64,000 bases of DNA from Episyrphus balteatus (lineage: Eukaryota > Arthropoda > Insecta > Diptera > Syrphidae), in assembly GCF_945859705.1 (NCBI RefSeq), contig NC_079137.1:38477054-38541053 (forward strand), given 5' to 3'. The notes below the pieces were generated by a model. It was not told the DNA's origin. It made no database searches and saw only the letters and a list, made by a program, of their open reading frames with translations. Positions 27,601 through 39,600 of this stretch are shown piece after piece (the stretch's first letter is position 1; every line of letters begins with the position of its first letter). A program made the position numbers and the translations under genes.

Positions 27601-30600
27601 ACAAATAAATATTACCCAAAAACATTTAACAATTTTACTTTACTTGGTTAAGTTTTGGTTAGTTTTAGTAAAATTGTGTCCATTTGTGGATTCAATCACG
27701 TTGCTGAATTCAATTTGGATTCATATTTATATTCAGCACTTTTTATTATTGTTGTTATTTCCTGATTTTTGATTCAAAACGCCCCTCTTATTTCATTCAG
27801 CACCACCACATCTAACCCCATTCAATTTTGGAGATGAGCCCGTGAATTTTGAAGATTCTGTATCAGTTAATTGCTTAATTTCATCTGGAGATTTGCCTAT
27901 AGATCTTGAATGGTTATTTAATGGTCAGCCTGTAAATATATTTGCTGGAATATCTGTAATGCGTGGTGGAAAACGTACAAGTTTGTTAACTATTGATTCA
28001 GTTCATGCAGGCCACGCGGGAAACTATACATGCAAAGCAAAAAATAAAGCAGCAGCTAGTGAATATTCAGCTGAATTGATAGTCAATGGTTAATAAATAC
28101 TTAATAAATACCTTTAGCTTTCATTTTAACAGTTATTTTAGTTAATTTTTTATGTTCTTCCCTTCCTAAGAAATAATTCCTTTTTATAAAGACATCTAGC
28201 ATTGGAAGTTACATCTTTTTAAAGTCGCATTTTTTCAATGTGGGAATCATAAATTTATTATAAATCGGGGAATTTTGTCTTAATTATAGTAAAATTAATT
28301 GTCTGAGAACTATAACAAACATATATTTATTCTACTCAGTACCACCAAATATTGTACCTTTTACATTCGGAGATGAGCCTGCAAATTTTGAAGATTCAGT
28401 TTCGGTAACTTGTTTAATATCGTCTGGAGACCAACCAATTGATATTGAATGGCTTTTTAATGATTACCCTATCAACTCATATTCGGGTGTTACTGTTGTC
28501 AAAGGAGGCAAACGTACTAGTATTTTAACAATCGATAATGTTCATGCACGACATGTTGGAAATTATACATGCAAAGCTAAGAATTTGGCTGATTCAGCAA
28601 TGCAGTCGGCACAACTTATTGTTAATGGTTTGATAAGCTTTTCTCGAGTATTATTTTTTTTTTCAGATTCTTATTTTGATCTTTCGCACAGTCCTTATTT
28701 GACCTTTTATTTTAAATTTCCTTAATGATGAAAACACTTGACCTAATAAAAGTTCCGCTGAATTGATCATTTCACTATTCAGCTAAGATGCTTTCATTAA
28801 GAATAGGTTTTTTTTCATATTTATACTATTGAAGGAATTATTGAACGTTAAATATGTATTTAGAGTCCGAACTTTTTTATTTCCATTCATATGAAAACCT
28901 TAATTAAAAACTATTGAGTCAGTTCATAGCGTATGTAAAATATGCGCTGAATTGATTTCATATGTTATTCAGCACATGTTTTTTCATTTCATAACATTTA
29001 TTTTGACTTAATACTGTAACGAAATATATATTTTTTTCTTTCTGTTTGACACATTGCCCATAATATCCAATACCTTCTTACAGTTTCGCCAAAAATAACT
29101 CATTTCGATTTTGGCGATGAGACTGCAAATTTTGGAGATTCCGTTTCTGTAAACTGCCTTGTAACCAGTGGTGATCTACCACTTGACATTGAATGGCTTT
29201 TCAATGATTATCCAATAAATTCATATTCTGGTGTATCTACTTCGAAAATGGGAAAACGTTTGAGCGTGCTAATGATTGATTCTGTGCATGCTGAACACGT
29301 TGGAAATTATACGTGCAAAGCTAAAAACCATGCTGCATCTGTTAACTATACAGCTCAATTGTTAATTAATGGTATTAAATTGAGACCAATTAAAAAATAC
29401 AAAATTGTTTTAATCTTGATTTCGATTTGATTTACTTATTTATTTATTTTTTTTCATCGATCCGATACATAAATTAATATCATAAAATTCCTGAAAAGCT
29501 GCATGATATTGCTTATAAAAATGCTTTTTCGCTTAAAACTGCGCTCTGGACAGTTAAATTGTGACGCTTTTGCTTATGTAAAACTTAAATTGTTATACTT
29601 GTAAAAATGTAAGTTATTTTGTATGTCAGTGCTTACGTTTTCAGCTTTCGTATTTTTAAGATAAGTTTCAGAATAAAAGGAAGGGGCTAGTTTACAACTT
29701 GTAATAGAAATTTAATTGCAGGTTCTTGTCCTTGAAAAACTGTTCCGATCTTTTAGTTTGAATTTTTTGTGTAGTACCACACAAACTTTTAATCGTTTGC
29801 TACAATTGTAAGCAACGATCTAGGCTATTCAGCACATTTTACACAAAGCTGATTATTATGTTATCTACGTTTATTTTATTATTATTTTTTTTTTTTTTTC
29901 AAAAAAATGTTTGCTCACATTCAATTCAGCTCCACCAAAAGTAGCAGCATTCGATTTTGGCGATGAACCAGCTAGCTTTGAAGATACGGTTTCTGTTAAT
30001 TGTATCATTTCATCGGGTGATATGCCAATCGATATTGAATGGCTGCTGAATAATGCAACCATGAGTTCATTTCATGCTGGAGTAACAATTCTCAAAAGTG
30101 GAAAACGTGCAAGTGTACTGACTATTGATTCAGTAAATGCCGGACACGTGGGGAATTATACGTGTCGAGCACGCAATTCAGCTGGTGTTGCTTCACATAC
30201 AGCTGTCTTAATTGTTAATGGTATTTTCTCTGGTTAAATACTTAAAACTTTTATTTTTATCATTTCAATTCAAGTTATATTTTTATTCTTAATAATTCCC
30301 TCCAGTTCCTCCCAAAATCACACCATTCTTCTTCGGAGATGAACCAGCCAATTTTGGAGACTCTGTTACAGTTCAATGTACAATTTCAAAGGGAGATCTT
30401 CCCGTTGATATTATGTGGTTATTTAACGATTATCCGCTGAATACGTATTCTGGGATAACAACATCGAAAATTGGCAAGAAAGTCAGCGTGCTTACAATTG
30501 ATTCGGTTAATGGAAATAATGCTGGCAATTATACATGCAAAGCCAAAAATCAAGCTGAATTCAGCCAATACACTGCTGAATTAATTGTCAATGGTTATTT

Positions 30601-33600
30601 GTTTTGAATATTGACTAAAATTTTGTTTAGATAGAGTTTGTTTTATTGTTGTTTGATTCTTTCTTTTTTTTTCACACACACCTCCCATATCCGCAGTTCC
30701 GCCACAAATTTCACCATTTTCGTCTGGCAATCAACAAGTCCATCTTGGACAGTATATAACCTATCAGTGTACAATCACTGAAGGTGATTTGCCGCTGAAT
30801 ATCCTTTGGACATTTAATATGCAACCAGTTGTTTCATCTGAAGATATGGATATTGTTGTTTCCAAACTTGGAAGACGTAGTAGTGTGCTTACAATTGAAA
30901 GCGTAACCGATCGACAAGCTGGCAATTATACTTGTCAGGGTTCAAATAAAGCTGGCAAAGCTAGTTACACAACACAATTGAAAGTTATAGGTTATAATAA
31001 GTTTTTGTTACTTCCTTTTTATTGATGTCTTTTTTTGTTTGCTTTTCTTGTTTTTTTTTTTTTGGTTCTTTTGTTCACATCCAGTCCTACCTCGAATAAT
31101 CCCATTTGCATTTGAAAAAGGACCAGCTCAAACTGGTCAATATTTAACACTACAATGCTCTGTTCCGGACGGTGATTTACCTCTTCTTATTCGATGGACT
31201 TTAAACGATCAGCAAGTTAGTGAGAATTTAGGTATAACAACGATAAAAGCTGGACAAAGGAGTAGTTTGCTGACAATCGATTCGGTAGATGATCATCATG
31301 CGGGAAATTTCACTTGCCATGCAAAAAATCGCGCTGGAAAACAAACATTTACAACTGAATTAAGCGTTTATGGTTAGAGAAGCAGTAGTTTGTTAGTTAG
31401 ATTGCTTGACTAATGCTAAAGTAGTTTGCTTACTAATTTTCTTTTTTTTTCTTTTTCCAAACAAAAAAAAAACTATTTTTCTTCTTCCTGAGATGAAAGT
31501 TAAAATTAGTGGCTTGTGAGTATTGAAATCATTAAATGCATGAAAAAAGCAAAAGCAAGCAAAAAAAGCTTAGCAGGCGAATCGCATGAAAATGCACAAT
31601 AACATCAACAAAATTGCACAAAACACTTGACACATTATATCTCGGACAGTTCTAAATACGTTTTTTATAAATAGCAGTTCCAATGATGCAAAAATATATA
31701 CGCGCTTAAAAAATTCCATGGGTATTTTAGTCATCAACTTTTTCTTCTCATATTAGAAAAAAATTAAAAATTCTTCTCAAGAAACCTTGGAAATTTAATT
31801 TAATTCAGCGGAATGTTTATGTTCGAAATCACAAAACTTAAAAATTTTTTTAATGTTTCAAGGACTTGAAAGACCGTAAGGCCATTCTAAGTTTTTTTCA
31901 ATGGGCTTATAAATTTTTAATAATTTTCACTTATTCAGCGGATTTAAAACAACATACAATTTTACAGTTTCAAAACATCAATGGCTTTTACAGACAACGA
32001 ATTTATTTATTTTGGACGAGTATAAGTTTTGCTTAAAAAAAAGCTTAAATGCTTATATTCAGCAGTATAAGGGTGTTAAATGCTTCCTTAAATAGAAAAA
32101 AAGGTCTTGTAAGCTACAAAATGTATGTGCTTACAAAATTTTAGCAGGTAATAGACAACATTTGGCGGAAAAGAATAAAAAATACAACATGCTTTTTAAT
32201 ATGTTGTTCAACATAGATACTTGATAATTTTTACTGATTGTTCATATTAAGCAGAGTTTGCAAAAGTAAATTTTACACAATGGTACTCCTGAAATGATAA
32301 GAACATACACATTTTTCGCTTCTTCAGTCTTTTTTTGTTGTAATTTTGTTCTAATTTTTCATATTCAGCGGAGCTAATGGGCAACAAATTTGAAATGATG
32401 TTTGTTGAAATATATTAAGCATTTGTAAGCTACAAAATAAATGTGCTTACAATATCTTATAAAATGCGTTTACCTTCGACGATTGCTCTATTAAATTTCG
32501 TATATCGTTTATATTCAGCTAGTTTAGGGGCCCCAATGTTTTAGATAAAAAAGTTTAATAAGACGATAATTAACACGACTTATTTTACAGCGTGCTTACA
32601 ACATCTGCTCCCTTTTTCAGATATTTTTCACTGGTTCTTTTTTCCATATTCAGCGAAGATTTATTAAACTGACAATAAACATAAAAAATATATTCTACAA
32701 ACTACAAATAAATTTGTTATACATACAATCGTTGCTGACAAAACTGTGCTCAAAAATTTCTAGTTTTACCAAAAATTGCACCATTCTCTCCCGGTGCTGA
32801 TGCATTTTTCCCCGGTGACTATTTTACTCTACAATGTTCGATAATTCATGGTGATCATCCTTTAATGATCTATTGGTTCTACAATGACATCAGATTAACA
32901 GAAAGTAATTCCGAAGCAATGGGTATAACAATTGCTAAAATGGGTTCCCGAAGCAGTGTGCTTACAATTGAATCCGTACAAGGATCACATGCTGGCAATT
33001 ATACGTGTTATGGAAAAAATGCCGCTGGCATTTCAAGCTATGCAGCTCAACTTGTGGTTAATGGTAGCGTGGACATGAAAGCCCCAGTTTATATTATTTT
33101 TTTTTAGTTTTAAGTTTAAAATTTTCATTACTTTTTTCATTTTGCATTTTTTTTTTTAATATTCTCCTCTATAATCCTCTATTTTCCCATCCTTATTTGA
33201 ATGCTCATCTATAGTTCCACCTAAACTTGCTCCCCTACCAACTAATGCCGCCGATGAGCCACTCTTTGTTGGGGATTATTTTCAATTGACCTGTGCCGTA
33301 GTTCATGGTGATTTTCCATACAATATAACTTGGTATTACAACGATCAACTGGCCCAAAATGTAAATGGCATTCAAATTTTAATGCATGGTAAACGGAGCA
33401 GCTCGCTGAATATCGAAAGTGTTCATGGACATCATGCGGGAAATTATACTTGTGTGGGGGCAAATAGTGCCGGTGAAGCTGAAGTCTCAACAACACTTTC
33501 TGTCAAGGGTTGGTTCGAATATAGAAATAAAAATAAAAAAAAAAAACAAAATTGTATTCAAAATTAAGTTGCTTTTGTTTAGATTTTAATTAAGAGTAAT

Positions 33601-36600
33601 TCTAAAATTCCCTGATTTATTTTTTTAAATATTGCTGGTGCATTGGGAACTCGTACCTTACTACCTTAAAACCTAACACATCACGATTACAACTTGTATC
33701 AAATCACTCTATTAACAACAATAATACGTTTGGCTTATAACATTTTTTCTTTATTATTTTTGTTTGTGCTGTCCCATGTATAAAAAGAATTACCACAAAT
33801 TGATCAATTTCACTTCAATGCAAATGGTGTCAATGGCGGCCAATCGGTGAGGGTAATGTGTATGGTTACATCCGGTGATTTGCCAATCGATTTATATTGG
33901 CTTAAAGACAATCAACCATTACTTCGATCGATTTATCATAAAATCGATGAGTATACACTGATGTTGTCGATTAGGCAAACTACAATTAGTGATTCGGGGA
34001 ATTATACATGTGTAGCAAAGAATTCTGCCGGAGAAAGCCGAAAGACTGCTGCCTTGAAAGTGAAGGGTGGGCTTGTTTGAAAATCATATCTTTTCTATTT
34101 AATCTTTGTAGAATAGGAACAAAATTCTGTTTGAAAAGTTGTTTTTTTTTAGTAGAAAAACCTTATTCAGCACTATTGTTTCTAAAATTTATTTTGTAAG
34201 CGCAAAGTAAATTAAGATTTTAAGACATTTTTCTGCTAAAAAAATAACAATTTCTTAACAGACTTTATGATTTATATAAATAAATTTTAGTTTATTCATA
34301 AAAAAGTTTTTTTTCCTCGGTTTTTTTGTTTGTTTAAAGAAATTCCCACCTTGGCTCCACTTTCACTATCTGCTGATGTAAGTAACGAAGGTGATTACGT
34401 ACAATTGACTTGCATTGTAAGCAAAGGCGATTTACCATTAACCTTCGAGTGGTATTTAAATGGAAAAATTATAACATCATCGATGGCAACACTGATGAGT
34501 GTTGGTCGTCAGACAAGTTTGTTGATAATTCAGCAAGTTGCATCAATTCATGCTGGGAAATATATGTGTATAGCAACAAATGCTGCTGGAAATGCAAGTC
34601 AAACAGCTATTCTCACTGTGAAGGGTACTTGATTCTTGATTCAAATAAATCAGCTATTCCTTTTTTTATTTATATGTATATTTCTTTCGATCTGCTTAGA
34701 ACTTTTGCTGAATTCCTAATTTCTAATATTCTGATCCATTTAAAGGTAAAAAATAGTTTTTTTTTGTTCATATTCGATACTATTCTTTGTTTGCTGAGTT
34801 AATAAATAATGATAAATTATAATTCAGCGGGGATTTTTTTTCAGTTTAAATTGCTTAATTTTGTATGCTAATGAGGCAGCTCTACTCACTTATGCAGCAT
34901 TCAACATTCACAAAATGCAGTGAATCCTAACATTGTACATAAATATAAATATAAGAATTTTTTGTTTATATGATTTCCTTGTTTTTTTTTTTCGTTGTTT
35001 TAAAACTGATGACTATTCGTAATGAATATAATAAAAAAGACAATCATCTGCTATGGCATTATCATCAAATCAAAAAACCTTAACCAAACTAAAGTGATTG
35101 AACAAAATTTGAGATTTTATTTTTAATTATTTTCGATTCTTAAGAAATAAATGTGTGAAAATGGCGAAACAGCGGAACTCCCATACAAATAACCTTAGAC
35201 AAAATAAAAATTAGCACTCCACACTCTCTCATCATCAAAACACCTCTTTCATTCCACCATAAACAAAAGAAACAACAAAAAAAAAATAAAATGCACACAT
35301 CTTTGCACTAATTGGCAAATAAATAATTCACATACCACCAAACACTAAAAACAGCATTTTCTGCTTTGTTATAATTTAATTTGCAATTTGTGCGCATATA
35401 TAAAAATTTAACAAAAAAAAATTAAAAACTGTGTTTATCAAACACACACAATATAAATGTATATTGATTGTGTCGTGCATTCAAATAAATCATAAATATT
35501 CACAAGACAATATTCGCAAAATATAAAAAAAACCAAACAGCAAAATACTCCCAAAAAAAAAAAAAAAAAAACACAGTAATCCTTCCACATCCTTCTCAGC
35601 TCTCATCCTATGTCAAAGCTTCCAACTTCCTTATCCATCCTCTATTGCCTTCAATCATCCTTCACTTTCATTTATGACTTAGTTCTGATCGAAGAATAAA
35701 AATTGAGAATTGATTGAAAAGAATTTGAAATATTTTTCTATCAATTTTCACTTCGAGTGCATGCTTGTTTTTTTATTTTGCTTCAGCTCTGTTTTTTTTA
35801 ATTTTTATAATCCTTTTATGTTGTCCAATTTTTTTAATTTAATTTATTTACTAGCTAGTTTTAAGTTGTAATCATAGTTATTATTATTTGATAGCAAGTA
35901 AGAAAGTCTACACAATTATTGAAGAAGTAATAGCAAACAAATGATCGTAAAAAGACATTCATTTGTTTTATTTATATTATCTGCGAGCTGCGACTGTTAA
36001 TATTTGTTTATCATTGTGCTTTTTACTAAATAATTAATATGGTTTCGATATTTAGACCTATTTAAACCCAAAATTTTATCCCATATATGTAAAAAAAAAT
36101 AAACAAGTCTCATCATAGATTTTATGAAACAAAAGAGCTGGGGTTCGAACTTGTTAAATTATCTAGGCCAGTTTCCTCATTTACTACTTGTAAAATTATG
36201 TGAAATGGAGGATAATTAAAGAAGTAAATACAGTTTTATGCTATACAATAAAAAAAAACCGAACAATTACATTCCTTAAAAATAATCAATTAAACGAAAA
36301 TGCCACTTTGGTCACATTTTTCCTGTATTTTTGGTTATTTTGTATCAGTTAGGTATTATGAACATTTTCTCGTATATGAATTGGAAAGTTTTATTATTTT
36401 AGACCTCTAATAAAACCAAGCTGTGTTCTAATGTCTCAAGATTGGTGTATTTTTTAGTTACAAATTAAAGAAAAAGAAATTAAACTGTGTCAATAAGTTA
36501 AAAGAGCTTAAGTCAATTTTTATCATTTTTCAGTATAAGCAAATGAAATTTGTGGACATGATTTTGTTGTACCTTTTTTGTGATTACTTTTAAACTGTTG

Positions 36601-39600
36601 CCGCTAGACTAATAATTTTTTTTTTAGGATACAGGCTTGTTATACCCTTAATTTTCATATTTATATTTTTTCTTGAAAACGTTCGGGACAACCGTTACAA
36701 TTGAAAAAATATATTACTTTGACTTAAGTATACAATTTGGCGGACATTTCAAGGAACAAAACAGCTTATGTTACTTAAGTTGTTTTGCAAAATTGGTTTT
36801 GGTTCAAAATGCAATTTTTTAAAATGGCTTAAGTCGACATAAGAACACAAATGGTTCACTCGACCACATGTTTAAAATAGCTTATGTTGACCTAAGCGTT
36901 GAATATATTTGAATTCAAATTGTAATAAAAGCTTATGTCACGACTTAAGCTGATTTAAAAAAATGTATTTTTTTTAAGATTTGGACGATTTTATTTTAAC
37001 ATATACATAAGCTATTATGCAAATGCAGTTTTTGTCCAAAAAGACTTAAGCTACTATGATTTTTTTTAAATTTAACGGTTTATATTTTGCGTAGAGAAAT
37101 GAGACCCAGACTAAAACAAAGCTGAACAAAAGGTGAACATGTTAAGCAAATAAAATCGATTTTCACTTATGTCGACATAAGCCCTTTTAACTTATTACCA
37201 CAGAAATATTCAAGGGAAAATTCTCTCGTATTTTTTTAGAACAAAATAACAAAATAGAAACTCATTTTCTTGGAAAAATATTTTTTATCATTTTGATGTG
37301 GCAACGACTTATAAATCGATGATAACCGGCTGCATCCACGAAAAAAGGTGGCAAATTTTTCCCGTTCCAACTGAGGTTGTTAGCAGTGTTGTATGGTTTG
37401 CATTTTAAAATTAAAATTAAACTCTCTACTATAGTTTATTTAAAAGGTTATATGTTATATCTTAAACGTAACTACAAAGAAGGAGAAAATTCCATTATTA
37501 ATAGGGTAAATAGAGGTAAAATGAGTTGGTTAACAAAAATATTTTCTAAACGGTGAGTTGTTGAGAGTTGATTTTTTTTTTAATTGATAAATAAATTTGT
37601 TACGAGAAGGGCATAGTAAGGTGTTGAAAAAAATCTTTAAAGTTTCAAAACGGTTTTCTGAAACAAACGCCTTAAGTAAGCCTTCGAAGAAGTGATTATT
37701 ATGCGTAGAGAAAATATCTTACAATGATATGAAAAGTTAATAAAAAAAACAATTGATGTCTAATACCGATTTTTTTCTAAAGCACTAGATTTCGAAATAT
37801 GATTTCTTGAAAACACCTATTTTTAAGTGTTTTTCTCAGTGCTTTTTTTTTTGTTTTTAAGAATTTTCCAAAGCATCAACAAATATCGATATTAAAGGTC
37901 TTACGAAAAAAAAATGATATTTGAGTGAACAACGGGAACAAAGTTTTTTCTGTCTCAAATTTTTGGACCTTTTCAATCTTTTATTATTAATATCTTTTTG
38001 ATAGATGGATAAATGAAATTTATAGGCGTATAGATCATTTTTATACTCAGAATTCAGAGACAACGGTAAAAGAATTATCTTTTGTAAGACACTTGATGTC
38101 TTTTTACCTAGAGGACTTAGAAATTTGATTTAACTTTATTTCGCATTTTGATAAAAAATATAGCACTCAAAAAGTCAAACATTACCGCAAAATGCTTGCC
38201 GACAGCAATTAATTTTAATTTTTTAATTTTAATTTCGACATGGCTGGCTTTAAGAAATCGTATTTTTTTTTTTTGTAGGTGTCGCACATTTATGATTAAG
38301 GCATACAATTAAGGGTGAACAAAATTAATTTTCTAGTAACGGGAAATGCAAGGATTTTTTTTTTTAAATTATGGTAAAAATTATTAGTTGAAATTTTTGT
38401 AGCTGAAATAATTATTTAAAAACTTGTAGGACAAAATATTGTACGGAGGATTATTTTTCTTTTTTGCTTTTTTTCATGAAAAATTAGTGATTTTAAAATA
38501 TCATTACTGTTCTTCTTAAAGAGTATTTTCGTACTTGAAAAATTTTACGAGTATTCCTTAGAAAAAATATTAGGCTTTAAGACGGTATAATTTCTTATGA
38601 ACTTTTGATATAAAATATTTGACAAAATAATATAGGAAAAAAAGTATTTATTTCGTTTTTTTTTTTTGTAAAATATGAATTTTCCCTTTTTTTCTGCTAA
38701 ACGTAAAGACATAAATAACGTCTTTACATTAAACTTAAATATTTACTATACGATGGTATTATTATCTTATAAATTTTTTTAACAAGAACGTTCACAAAAA
38801 ATTAATTTTAAAATAATATTTTTTTTATCTAAAGCACACAACCTGTTTTCTTATAGTCGGAGAGGCGACCGTCGAGTTACTTAGCTCATAAGGTTAGAGG
38901 TTAAAATTGGTGTCAAATGAAAGATAAATTGATACTGAAAATAAAAAAATAGGGTTGCCACTTCTAAAATGGGAACTTCCATGTGGCAACCCTATTTGAA
39001 AGGAAAAATTGTCACATAACTAATACATTCATATCTTTGTTATTTGGCCAGATAAAAGTTTTTTTTTAAATGCCAAACGAAAGTCAAAATATTAAAAAAA
39101 AATAATAAAATAATATAAAGAACGTAACCCTACAAATGTGGCAACCCCATTCAAATGAATACAACACTGACAAAAATCTTCTTTGCAGAAAACAGTATAA
39201 CTTTTTATGCACTAGAAAGCTAAACTATACGCCATATTTTAGATAATACTCCCTTCTATCTAAAAAATGTCGGGTGCCACCTCGCAAATGCAGACAAGTA
39301 CTCGGCAACCCTACTCAAATGCTAAAAAACCCAAAAATCACTTGTTTTTTGGCCAAAGTGTATAATATTTGACCGAGTTAAAGGCTGTAAAATACATCAT
39401 GTTTAGCTAAGACTCTCTTCTATCTAAAAAATGTCGGGTGCCACCCCGCAAATGTAGACAAGTACTCGGCAACCCTACTCAAATGCTAAAAAACCCAAAA
39501 ATCACTTGTTTTTTGGCCAAAGTGTATAATATTGGCTAGAGTTAAAGGCTATAAAATACATCCTGTATAGCTTAGACTCTCTTCTATCTAAAAAATGTCG

